Assembly: GCA_026225475.1 (NCBI GenBank) | Contig: JAMFSU010000132.1 | Span: forward strand, 1 to 47,446 | Reading direction: 5' to 3' | Origin: Duganella sp. | Lineage (GTDB): Bacteria; Pseudomonadota; Gammaproteobacteria; Burkholderiales; Burkholderiaceae_D | Length of the DNA stretch: 47,446 nucleotides | Shown: positions 17,903 to 26,767 of the stretch, one piece after another | Numbering within the stretch: position 1 is the stretch's first letter | Layout: each line of letters starts with the position of its first letter | Translations under genes and position numbers: made by a program | The notes under the pieces: generated by a model | Told to the model about the DNA's origin: nothing | Seen by the model: only the letters and a program-made list of their open reading frames with translations | Database searches by the model: none

Positions 17903-18854
17903 ACGCCAATGCCAATGTCTCGGGTGGTACCTCGTGAAATTCATCGATGAACATCTGCGCCACCGAAGAGCGCATGCTGCCATGCCGCGTGACCAGTTGA
18001 TAGGGCTCGCTACGCGATTGCAATGTCAGCGGCAGTATCGTGGTCATGCCGAAACGGGTGCAGAACTGTGCGACATCGACTGACATCAGCGCCACGAAGC
18101 GAGGATTTCTTTGCAGCAATGACAAGGTGGTAAATGCCGAAGTGGTTTCCAGCAAATGTAATGGGAAGCGCAGATTGGCATCGTGAAACTCACGCTCCAG
18201 CAACAGCCGCATCGGCATATTTGCCGAATACACCACCCAGCGGGAGTCCGCCAGATCGGCCAGTTGTAAACTTTGTTGCTGCGCCAGCGGATGGTGGATA
18301 TTGGCAACCACGGCCAGTTTTTCATTGTGGATGTTTAGACTGTCATACAGATCTGGTTGCTGGCTGATGCTGGTGCGGCAGATTGCCATATCCAGACGGC
18401 CCTGATCGAGCAGCCGCAACAGCCGTGCACTGGTATCTTCGACAATTTCGACCGACAACGCTGGGCGTTTTTCCAGCAAACGCGACAAGGCGTCGGTCAG
18501 CAGTGGTACCGCGCCCATGATCACCCCCAGCGCCAGACGGCCACCATGACCTTGCATGATGCCAATCATGTCTTCGCGCAAATGCGCTAGGTCGGTTTGG
18601 ATCAGACGCGCATAGCGGATCACGCAGTGGCCCAGATCGGTTGCTTCCAGGCCGCGATTGGTACGTACAAACAATTGAGCGCCCAAGGTCGTTTCAATTT
18701 CCTGCAATGCCTTGCTGGCGCCTGGTTGCGTCAAGGCAACCTGTTGCGCTGCTTTGAGCAGTGAGCCATGCTCGGCCAGCGCGATCAGCAGCCGCAATTG
18801 CTTCAGATGCAGGCGCGAGGTAATGGCGCTGAGCGAGGGGATCAGATCAGTCAT
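17901..18854 (-). CDS. LysR-family transcriptional regulator
   Basis: The 317 aa protein has the standard LysR plan. An N-terminal winged helix-turn-helix lies at about residues 18-77 (LRLLIALAEHGSLLKAAQQV, then LFVRTNRGLEAT), and a periplasmic-binding-protein-like effector domain follows (about 105-305). It is divergent from the iron-type alcohol dehydrogenase gene with 181 bp between the starts, the usual arrangement for a LysR regulator of the neighbouring operon. The inducer is unknown. The likely target is the dehydrogenase/aldehyde dehydrogenase/binding protein operon. Confidence 0.92.
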   Translation of the reverse strand: MTDLIPSLSAITSRLHLKQLRLLIALAEHGSLLKAAQQVALTQPGASKALQEIETTLGAQLFVRTNRGLEATDLGHCVIRYARLIQTDLAHLREDMIGIMQGHGGRLALGVIMGAVPLLTDALSRLLEKRPALSVEIVEDTSARLLRLLDQGRLDMAICRTSISQQPDLYDSLNIHNEKLAVVANIHHPLAQQQSLQLADLADSRWVVYSANMPMRLLLEREFHDANLRFPLHLLETTSAFTTLSLLQRNPRFVALMSVDVAQFCTRFGMTTILPLTLQSRSEPYQLVTRHGSMRSSVAQMFIDEFHEVPPETLALA

Positions 18855-18868
18855 TGGATATGTGTAAA

Positions 18869-18885
18869 AGTTATAGCTATATCAG
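18869..18885. promoter_or_regulatory. Possible LysR operator near the divergent start
   Basis: A perfect 10-bp palindrome TATAGCTATA (18872-18881) lies in the lysR/dehydrogenase intergenic region. The flanking AGTTATAG (18869-18876) recurs inverted as CTATAACT at 19013-19020, just before the dehydrogenase gene. T-N11-A type sites are typical of LysR regulators. This is pattern matching only. Confidence 0.35.
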
Positions 18886-19035
18886 TAGCTCTCATTTGGC
18901 AAAGCCCCGACTTTGGCATACAGTTGCGCCTCCAAAGCACGTTTTGTCGAGGAAAATCGCAGCCCTCAACAAGTTGGTCGCGATGTAGTACCGACAGAGC
19001 CTGTCAGTATATCTATAACTCTAAGGCTAGGTACG

Positions 19036-20175
19036 ATGGCACTCATCAATTACATTACCCAAGTTCAGTTCGATTTCGGCGCATTGGCATTGCTGCAACA
19101 GGAGTGCGAGCGCATCGGTATCCGCAAGCCACTGGTGGTGACCGATCCCGGCATCCGCAATGTTGGCATTCTGGACAAGGTGCTGGCGCAACTGAAGCCA
19201 GGCGTGCAAGTCACCGTCTACGATCAAACCCCGCCCAACCCCAATGAAAATGCTGTGCGTACCGCCGCGAATCTGTTTCGCGAGCAGGGCTGCGACGGCA
19301 TTATCGCCGTCGGCGGTGGCTCTTCGATTGATCTGGCCAAGGGCGTTGCGGTCTGTGGCACGCACGAAGGCCCATTGAAGTCGTTCGCACTAATCGAAGG
19401 CGGCTTGTCCAATATCACGGCAGCCACCGCGCCGGTGATCGCCATTCCAACAACAGCGGGTACTGGCAGCGAAGTTGGTCGCGGCGCGATCCTGATTCTC
19501 GAAGATGGTCGCAAGGTCGGCGTGCTGTCACCGTATCTGGTTCCACGCCTGGCGATTTGCGATCCCGAGTTGACGCTCAATCTGCCGGCAATGATGACGG
19601 CCGCGACTGGCATGGATGCCATCGCTCACTGCCTGGAAACCTTCATGGCACCCGCGTTCAATCCACCGGCCGATGGTATTGCGCTGGATGGTTTGTGGCG
19701 TGCCTGGGCGCATATTGAGCGCGCGACCAAAGAACCCCATGACCGCGAAGCGCGCTTGAATATGATGAGCGCATCGATGCAGGGGGCAATGGCATTCCAG
19801 AAGGGTCTGGGCTGTGTACACAGCCTGAGCCATTCGCTGGGCGGCATCAATCCGCGCCTGCATCACGGCACCTTGAACGCGATCTTCCTGCCCGCCATTA
19901 TTGAATTCAATAGCGTGTCGGAATCGGTGATCAAGGAAAAGAAGTTGGCGCGCATCGCCCAAGCCATGGGTTTGGCCGACAGCGCCGCCATTGGACCTGC
20001 AATCAAGGACATGAGTCGTCGCCTTGGTTTGCCGGCAGGTCTGGAGGAGTTGGGTGTGACGGCTGACATGTATCCCAAGATCATCAAGGGAGCCCTGGCC
20101 GATCACAGCCACAAGACCAACCCGCGTGTGGCGTCAGAAGAAGACTACGCACGCATGTTGATGCAATCGATGTAA
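19036..20175 (+). CDS. Iron-containing (class III) alcohol dehydrogenase
   Basis: This is an NAD(P)-dependent oxidoreductase that interconverts an alcohol and an aldehyde or ketone. The 379 aa length is typical. The dinucleotide-binding loop is AVGGGSSIDLAKG (about residues 91-103), followed by PTTAGTGSE (139-146). Metal ligands fit Asp194 and His198 (TGMDAIAHCLE), His262 or His266 and His277. The start is ATG 19036; in-frame codons further upstream run back through the regulatory region. aldH-like 20195 follows after 19 bp, so the two probably act in sequence, alcohol to aldehyde to acid. The substrate is not known; 4-hydroxybutyrate-like or diol substrates are possible. Confidence 0.9.
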   Translation: MALINYITQVQFDFGALALLQQECERIGIRKPLVVTDPGIRNVGILDKVLAQLKPGVQVTVYDQTPPNPNENAVRTAANLFREQGCDGIIAVGGGSSIDLAKGVAVCGTHEGPLKSFALIEGGLSNITAATAPVIAIPTTAGTGSEVGRGAILILEDGRKVGVLSPYLVPRLAICDPELTLNLPAMMTAATGMDAIAHCLETFMAPAFNPPADGIALDGLWRAWAHIERATKEPHDREARLNMMSASMQGAMAFQKGLGCVHSLSHSLGGINPRLHHGTLNAIFLPAIIEFNSVSESVIKEKKLARIAQAMGLADSAAIGPAIKDMSRRLGLPAGLEELGVTADMYPKIIKGALADHSHKTNPRVASEEDYARMLMQSM

Positions 20176-20194
20176 AAAACGGAGAAAACTAAAA

Positions 20195-21790
20195 ATGAAT
20201 CTGCTCGGACATAACTATATTGGCGGTACCCGCAGTGGCAAGGGTGACCTGCCATTGCAAAGCATTGCAGCAGCAACTGGTGAAGCGCATGCAGTGAGCT
20301 TCTTGACTGCTACTGAACAAGAGGTCAGCGCTGCGGTTGACGCTGCGGTTGCAGCCTATCCTGCATTTCGTGCGCTGTCGTCAGAGAAGCGCGCACAATT
20401 TCTCGACGCCATTGCTGAAGAAATTGATGCCCTCGGCGATGACTTTATCGCTGCAGTTTCTCGCGAAACTGCATTGCCAGCACCGCGTCTGCAAGGCGAA
20501 CGCAGCCGCACCAGCAATCAGATGCGTCTGTTTGCCAAGGTCCTGCGCCGTGGCGATTTTTATGGTGCGCGTATCGACACCGCCTTGCCGCAACGGCAAC
20601 CACTGGCACGCCCCGACATCCGTCAATACAAGATCGGCGTTGGCCCGGTCGCGGTGTTCGGCGCCAGCAATTTCCCCCTGGCGTTTTCTGTGGCCGGTGG
20701 CGATACCGCTGCGGCGCTGGCAGCCGGTTGCCCGGTGGTATTCAAGGCCCATAGCGGTCATCTGATTACCTCCGAATTGGTGGCCGATGCAATTGAACGT
20801 GCGGTCAAGCGCAGCGGTGTGCCTGCCGGCGTGTTCAACATGATCTATGGCGATCGCGTTGGTGCGCAATTGGTCAAGAGCGCTGGTATCCAGGCGGTCG
20901 GCTTTACCGGTTCCTTGCGTGGCGGCCGTGCCTTGTGCGACATGGCAGCAGCGCGTCCACAACCGATTCCAGTGTTCGCCGAAATGTCGAGCATCAATCC
21001 GATCATTCTGTTGCCGCAGGCACTGCAAACACGTGGCGACGTGATTGCCCGTGAATTGATTGCCTCGGTCGTGGTTGGCGTCGGTCAATTGTGTACTAGT
21101 CCAGGTTTGCTGCTGGGTGTGCGTTCGCCAGAATTGACCAAGTTCATCGAACAACTGCGCGAAGCGATGGGTGCGCAGGTGCCGCAAACGATGTTGAACA
21201 GCGCTGGCCTGAAGACCTACAGTGCTGGTGTACAGCGTCTGCTGCAACAAGCGGGGGTGACCTTGATTGCCGCCGGTGGCAGCAGCGATACCCAGGCGGT
21301 ACCGCATCTGCTCAAGGGCGATGCTGCACTGTTGTTCAACAAAGATGCGCCGCTGGAAGAGGAAGTGTTTGGCCCGGCTACGGTGGTGGTGGAACTGGAA
21401 AGCCGCGAACAACTGATCGACTTCGCGCGCAATATGCATGGACAACTGACGGCAACGCTGCAAGCGCAGCCGGATGATCTGGTCGCGCATCAAGACCTGA
21501 TTTCGCTGCTGGAAGAGAAGGCTGGCCGTCTCTTGGTCAACGGCTATCCTACCGGCGTCGAAGTCTGCGACGCGATGGTGCACGGCGGTCCCTATCCAGC
21601 AACGTCGGATGCGCGCGGTACCTCAGTGGGTACCTTGGCAATCGAGCGTTTCCTACGTCCGATCTGCTATCAAAACTATCCGGACGCCTTGTTGCCAGCC
21701 GCTCTGCAAAATGCCAATCCGCTCGGCTTGCTGCGTCTGGTTGATGGCGAGCAAACCAAGGCCGTGGTCAACGATCCACGCGCTGCATAA
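20195..21790 (+). CDS. Aldehyde dehydrogenase, ketoglutarate-semialdehyde type
   Basis: This is an NAD(P)-dependent aldehyde dehydrogenase. Catalytic residues are visible: Asn159 (GASNFP), Lys184 (VVFKAH), the general base Glu263 (FAEMSS) and nucleophile Cys300 (GQLCTSPG). At 531 aa, with the start MNLLGHNYIGG, it resembles the 2,5-dioxovalerate (alpha-ketoglutarate semialdehyde) dehydrogenases of sugar-acid and hydroxyproline catabolism. The related NADP fatty-aldehyde dehydrogenases are an alternative. AACGGAGAAAACTAAAA precedes the ATG. It is the second gene of the LysR-linked operon. Confidence 0.88.
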   Translation: MNLLGHNYIGGTRSGKGDLPLQSIAAATGEAHAVSFLTATEQEVSAAVDAAVAAYPAFRALSSEKRAQFLDAIAEEIDALGDDFIAAVSRETALPAPRLQGERSRTSNQMRLFAKVLRRGDFYGARIDTALPQRQPLARPDIRQYKIGVGPVAVFGASNFPLAFSVAGGDTAAALAAGCPVVFKAHSGHLITSELVADAIERAVKRSGVPAGVFNMIYGDRVGAQLVKSAGIQAVGFTGSLRGGRALCDMAAARPQPIPVFAEMSSINPIILLPQALQTRGDVIARELIASVVVGVGQLCTSPGLLLGVRSPELTKFIEQLREAMGAQVPQTMLNSAGLKTYSAGVQRLLQQAGVTLIAAGGSSDTQAVPHLLKGDAALLFNKDAPLEEEVFGPATVVVELESREQLIDFARNMHGQLTATLQAQPDDLVAHQDLISLLEEKAGRLLVNGYPTGVEVCDAMVHGGPYPATSDARGTSVGTLAIERFLRPICYQNYPDALLPAALQNANPLGLLRLVDGEQTKAVVNDPRAA

Positions 21791-21878
21791 GCTGACTCAC
21801 GCAAAGTAGTTACCAGGGACGCGGTGACGCAGCCGGCAAGAAGCTGCGCACCGCGCTGAAATCACGGAGGAGACCATC

Positions 21879-23081
21879 ATGAAAACAGTACTGAAACGCG
21901 TCGCTTTGGCGACAGCATGTTGCTGCGCCTTGGCTGGAAATGCACAAGCTGCAGGCGATACGATCAAGATTGGTTTTATCACCGACATGTCCGGCACCTA
22001 TGCCGATTTTGACGGTCAGGGCGGTGTCGAAGCAATCAAGCTGGCCATCGCCGATGCCGGTGGCAGCATTAACGGCAAGAAGATTGAACTGGTGTTCGCG
22101 GATCACCAGAATAAAGCCGATATCGCCGCCAATAAGGCGCGCGAATGGTTCGACCGCGATGGCGTCGATGTCTTGATCGGGGGTGTCAATTCTGCCGCCA
22201 GTTTGGCCATGGGGAAAGTCGCGGGAGAGAAGAAAAAAGTCTTCATTTCGGTCGGTGCCGGGACCACGCGTCAGACCAATGAAGAATGCAACGCCTATAC
22301 GATTCAATATGCCTACGACACCACCGCGTTGGCACGTGGTACTGGCGCGGCGATTACCAAGCAGGGTGGCAAGTCATGGTATTTCCTGACCGCCGATTAT
22401 GCGTTCGGCACCTCGCTGGAAAAAGACACGTCGGACGTCATCAAGGCGGGTGGCGGTACCGTAGTGGGGCAGGTGCGAGTGCCGTTGGCAACTTCTGATT
22501 TCTCTTCATTCCTGTTGCAAGCGCAAGCTTCCAAAGCGCAGATTCTCGGTCTGGCCGTGGCCGGTGGCGATGTCATCAACGCCATCAAAGCTGCTAATGA
22601 ATTCGGCGTGAACAAGACCATGAAACTGGCGGGCCTGCTGATCTTCATCAACGATACACACTCGCTCGGTTTGCAATTGACCCAGGGTATGTATCTGACC
22701 GATGGCTGGTACTGGGACCTGAATGATCGTTCACGCACCTGGGCCAATCGCTACTTCATGAAAATGAAGAAGATGCCGTCAATGTTTCAGGCCGGCGATG
22801 CTTCGGCTGCAGGGCAGTATCTGAATGCCGTCAAGGCGACCGGCAGCACCGATGCCGACAAGATCATGGCTTATCTGCGGCAGAATAAAATCAACGACTT
22901 CTTTACGCAAAACGGCGTCGTGCGTCCCGATGGCCGCATGGTGCACGACATGTACTTAATGGAAGTGAAGAAGCCGTCCGAATCCAAGCGTCCCTGGGAT
23001 TACTACAAGCTGGTGCAGACGATTCCTGGCGAGCAGGCTTACATGACCAAGGCCGAGTCGAAATGCGCCTTGTGGAAATAA
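21879..23081 (+). CDS. ABC transporter substrate-binding protein, LivJ/LivK-like
   Basis: This is a periplasmic binding protein of the Leu/Ile/Val-binding family (type 1 fold). A signal peptide covers about residues 1-24 (ends AQA), followed by IKIGFITDMSGTYADFDGQG, the usual first beta strand of the ligand domain. At 400 aa it is of normal length. No permease or ATPase gene lies nearby, so it is an orphan that may use a transporter encoded elsewhere, such as the LivH system that begins at 47321, or act as a sensor. It follows the aldehyde dehydrogenase by 88 bp, with CGGAGGAGACC as ribosome binding site. The ligand is unknown. Confidence 0.9.
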   Translation: MKTVLKRVALATACCCALAGNAQAAGDTIKIGFITDMSGTYADFDGQGGVEAIKLAIADAGGSINGKKIELVFADHQNKADIAANKAREWFDRDGVDVLIGGVNSAASLAMGKVAGEKKKVFISVGAGTTRQTNEECNAYTIQYAYDTTALARGTGAAITKQGGKSWYFLTADYAFGTSLEKDTSDVIKAGGGTVVGQVRVPLATSDFSSFLLQAQASKAQILGLAVAGGDVINAIKAANEFGVNKTMKLAGLLIFINDTHSLGLQLTQGMYLTDGWYWDLNDRSRTWANRYFMKMKKMPSMFQAGDASAAGQYLNAVKATGSTDADKIMAYLRQNKINDFFTQNGVVRPDGRMVHDMYLMEVKKPSESKRPWDYYKLVQTIPGEQAYMTKAESKCALWK

Positions 23082-23132
23082 TATTGTTGCAACGATTCTG
23101 AGCAGAAGTCGGCGTAAGCCGATGTACTTTGG

Positions 23133-23166
23133 CGCATCCCGGTTTCGGCCGGGGTGCGTTTTTTTT
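23133..23166 (+). terminator. Intrinsic terminator after the binding protein gene
   Basis: CGCATCCCGG (23133-23142) pairs with CCGGGGTGCG (23149-23158, one G-U pair) around TTTCGG, and eight T follow. It is a strong end for the dehydrogenase operon. Confidence 0.92.
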
Positions 23167-23448
23167 GCTCTTCGCGCGTTTCCGCGAAAGGTAACTGTAA
23201 CCTGCAGCAACTCCACCAACTATCGGCATCCTGCACGCCGGTAATAAAGCAATACCCTTTAAACAGGACGAACTACTTCGGCCTGTCGCCTTGGCAATTG
23301 CAAAACCAGCATCGAATCCGTATTTCCTTAAGGGATAAACCCTTTCCCCTGCGTACCATCCCCCATTCCTTCCACTGTACTTCCCTGGCAGCGCTGCGCA
23401 TGATCGTGCGCCGCGCGCTCCAACGCACTCTCTACTTTCATTCCACCA

Positions 23449-24739
<1,291 letters not shown>

Positions 24740-24828
24740 CTACATTAAACGCAAATAAAATTGAAGAAATGAAACTTAAAAATAGTTAATTGACGATAAA
24801 TCAAAAATCTAGCAACTGCGTGAAACTT

Positions 24829-24970
24829 TTATTCAGAGCGTCGTTCCTACGCATAGGCAATTTGCCTCCCGCTTCCCCTTCCCTCCCTGAGCGGGGCTCA
24901 TCGTTTAAGCGATTCGCTGAGCGATAAGCGTTTGCCCTGGATGGTGATCCTTCCAGGGCATTTTTCTTTT
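24829..24970 (+). ncRNA. Candidate small regulatory RNA next to engB
   Basis: A strong + strand terminator at 24933-24971 has no + strand gene upstream. The preceding bases contain short hairpins (CCTACGCATAGG 24846-24857; AGGCAATTTGCCT overlapping it; TCGCTGAGCGA 24914-24924). Between them, at about 24867-24889, is an unpaired C/U-rich run with the anti-Shine-Dalgarno core CCCTCCC. The unit is divergent from hemB and convergent to engB, the same place as Spot 42 in enterobacteria and ErsA in Pseudomonas. The 5' end is a guess; TGAAACTT at 24821-24828 (also at 24770-24777) could be part of a sigma-E-like -35. No sequence match to a known RNA is claimed. Confidence 0.5.
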
Positions 24971-24971
24971 T
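24933..24971 (+). terminator. Orphan intrinsic terminator between hemB and engB
   Basis: TGCCCTGGA (24933-24941) pairs perfectly with TCCAGGGCA (24952-24960). An inner GG/CC pair closes a TGAT loop, and TTTTTCTTTTT follows. The T-run is only on the + strand, so it does not serve engB or hemB, which are both on the - strand. Confidence 0.88.
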
Positions 24972-24980
24972 CAAGCATGC

Positions 24981-25709
24981 TTATGCTGGTGCTTGGTCAC
25001 CTTCATCGCTCGGCACATCTGGCGCGTCTGTTGGATCTAATTCTTCGTCGTTCAAGCCAGCCAGTTCCAGGATCCTGTCGTTGGCCTCATCCAGCCCAAT
25101 CCGTTTCAATGCTGAAAATAACTGTGCTGTAAACGGAAACGGCTTGCCATCGGCATCGACATAACTGCCCAGGAAAGTGCGTGCCTGGCGCAATGCATTG
25201 GTGGCTTCGTTGCGGTTGAGCTTGTCGGCTTTGCTGAGGATGCAATGCAACGGTTTACCGGTCGGTGCAAACCACTCCACCATTTGAATATCGAGTTCGG
25301 TGAACGGCCGGCGCGCATCAATGATCATTACCAGCGCAGCCAATTGTTCGCGGCGGCGCACATAGTCACCGAGCAACTCTTGCCAGTGCAATTTGGCTGA
25401 TCCCGATACTTCAGCGTAGCCGTAGCCAGGAAGGTCGACCAGCATGGCTCGGATTTCTTCGACCTTGGTTTCATCCTTGCGATGCTGCCCGACATGGGCG
25501 CCGCCGATCGAGAAATAATTGATGTGCTGCGTCCGACCTGGCGTCTTGGAAGCGAACGCCAGTTTCTTTTGGTTGCAGAGGATATTGATTGCGGTCGATT
25601 TGCCGGCGTTGGAGCGGCCGGCGAAAGCAATTTCGGGCACCTGGGTGCTTGGCAAATCACGGAGATGATTCACCGTGGTGAAGAAGCGGGCTTGCCAAAG
25701 TTGGGACAT
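24981..25709 (-). CDS. engB: Ribosome biogenesis GTPase EngB (YihA/YsxC)
   Basis: EngB is an essential GTPase in large-subunit assembly and division in several bacteria. All G motifs are visible: G1 GRSNAGKS (residues 31-38), G2 in TPGRTQ, G3 [11 protein letters not shown]4 LSKADKL and G5 SALK. An acidic tail ends the protein ([19 protein letters not shown]). The start chosen is ATG 25707-25709, matching the family N-terminus ([20 protein letters not shown]); the frame is open 61 codons further upstream through intergenic DNA. This gives 242 aa. It is divergent from the cytochrome c4 gene. Confidence 0.95.
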   Translation of the reverse strand: MSQLWQARFFTTVNHLRDLPSTQVPEIAFAGRSNAGKSTAINILCNQKKLAFASKTPGRTQHINYFSIGGAHVGQHRKDETKVEEIRAMLVDLPGYGYAEVSGSAKLHWQELLGDYVRRREQLAALVMIIDARRPFTELDIQMVEWFAPTGKPLHCILSKADKLNRNEATNALRQARTFLGSYVDADGKPFPFTAQLFSALKRIGLDEANDRILELAGLNDEELDPTDAPDVPSDEGDQAPA

Positions 25710-25753
25710 GGTATGAAGGGATGCATTAAAAGTGGGCAGAACTGCCGAAAAGC

Positions 25754-25765
25754 TATTGTACAATA
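25754..25765. promoter_or_regulatory. 12-bp perfect palindrome in the engB/c4 divergent region
   Basis: TATTGTACAATA is self-complementary and lies 45 bp upstream of the engB start, within the 199-bp gap between engB and the cytochrome gene. It could be an operator or part of the engB promoter (TACAAT as a -10 reading either way). No regulator is assigned. Confidence 0.3.
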
Positions 25766-25883
25766 AGGGGTTAGCTCTTGTTGTATTGCACCAAGAAGGG
25801 CACTTTTCAGTGACGTTTCGCGAGAAAAGACCAGAGCACGAAATCAGAAAAAGAGGAATCGTCGTCCACCGGGCATTTATTAA

Positions 25884-25889
25884 TATAAT
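25884..25889 (+). promoter_or_regulatory. TATAAT element before the cytochrome c4 gene
   Basis: A perfect -10 hexamer lies 19 bp before ATG 25909. The bases 17 bp further upstream do not form a good -35, so the promoter may need an activator. Confidence 0.35.
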
Positions 25890-25908
25890 CAAGTCTCAGG
25901 GTGTTTGA

Positions 25909-26577
25909 ATGAAGCTAGCCTTTCTGCCATTGCTGAAGTCATTGTCAATCGTACTGCTGCTGGTTTGCAGTGCAACATACGCCGCCGAAGAGAAACCCCC
26001 AAGTCCTGCCTTCAAGCCTGATCCTGCCAAAGGTGAAGCGCTTTACAGCAACGGCGATGCCACACGCAATATCATTGCGTGTGTTTCCTGTCACGGTGCT
26101 GCCGGCAATTCTACGATCACTGCCAATCCGCGTCTGGCTGGTCAGCATCCGGCTTATCTGATCAAGCAGTTGATCGATTTCCGCTCACCGGCACGCAGCA
26201 ATCCCATCATGTCGCCGCTGGCCAAGGCCTTGTCGGATGAAGATATCAAGAATCTGGCTGCCTACCTAAGTACGCAAGCACCGAAACCGGGCGCGGCCAA
26301 GGACAAAGACAGCCTGGACCTGGGCAAGCGCATCTGGCGTGGCGGGATTGCTGCCAAGAACGTGCCGGCCTGCGCTGGCTGTCATAGTCCCAGCGGCGCT
26401 GGCATTCCCGCACAATATCCACGTCTGGCCGGGCAGCATCAGGATTACACGGTCACCGAACTGACGGGCTTCCGCCAGGGCGCGCGCAGCAACAGCCCCC
26501 CCATGGTGACGATTGCTGAACGGCTATCGGATAAGGAAATCAAGGCCGTTGCTGATTACATTGCCGGCCTCAAGTAA
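25909..26577 (+). CDS. Diheme cytochrome c4
   Basis: This is a periplasmic electron carrier with two c-type heme domains. The signal peptide is about residues 1-25 (ends TYA). The heme attachment sites are CVSCH (Cys58, Cys61, His62) and CAGCH (Cys155, Cys158, His159). Distal ligands fit Met101 and Met199, each in a matching context before a LSD(K/E) motif, showing the internal duplication typical of c4. The 222 aa length is normal. It probably passes electrons from the bc1 complex to terminal oxidases. Heme attachment would need ResB/CcsA encoded directly downstream. Confidence 0.95.
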   Translation: MKLAFLPLLKSLSIVLLLVCSATYAAEEKPPSPAFKPDPAKGEALYSNGDATRNIIACVSCHGAAGNSTITANPRLAGQHPAYLIKQLIDFRSPARSNPIMSPLAKALSDEDIKNLAAYLSTQAPKPGAAKDKDSLDLGKRIWRGGIAAKNVPACAGCHSPSGAGIPAQYPRLAGQHQDYTVTELTGFRQGARSNSPPMVTIAERLSDKEIKAVADYIAGLK

Positions 26578-26631
26578 ACGCAAAATTGAGGTGGTCTCGG
26601 CAATAATCAGGCAGAGCGGTTAACATGGGAG

Positions 26632-26658
26632 GGGGTGGCTGACTAGCCACCCCTTTTT
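26632..26658 (+). terminator. Intrinsic terminator after cytochrome c4
   Basis: GGGGTGGCT (26632-26640) pairs with AGCCACCCC (26645-26653) around GACT, followed by T5 and GTTT. It separates the cytochrome transcript from ccsB, which starts 110 bp later. Confidence 0.9.
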
Positions 26659-26767
26659 GTTTCCGCGCAAATGGCGCAGGGCAAAGCACGGCAATAACCG
26701 GCAACAAAACGCAATACCGCGTCCACGTGCAGGCAATTCAACATATAGCATCAATAAAGGTAGCACT

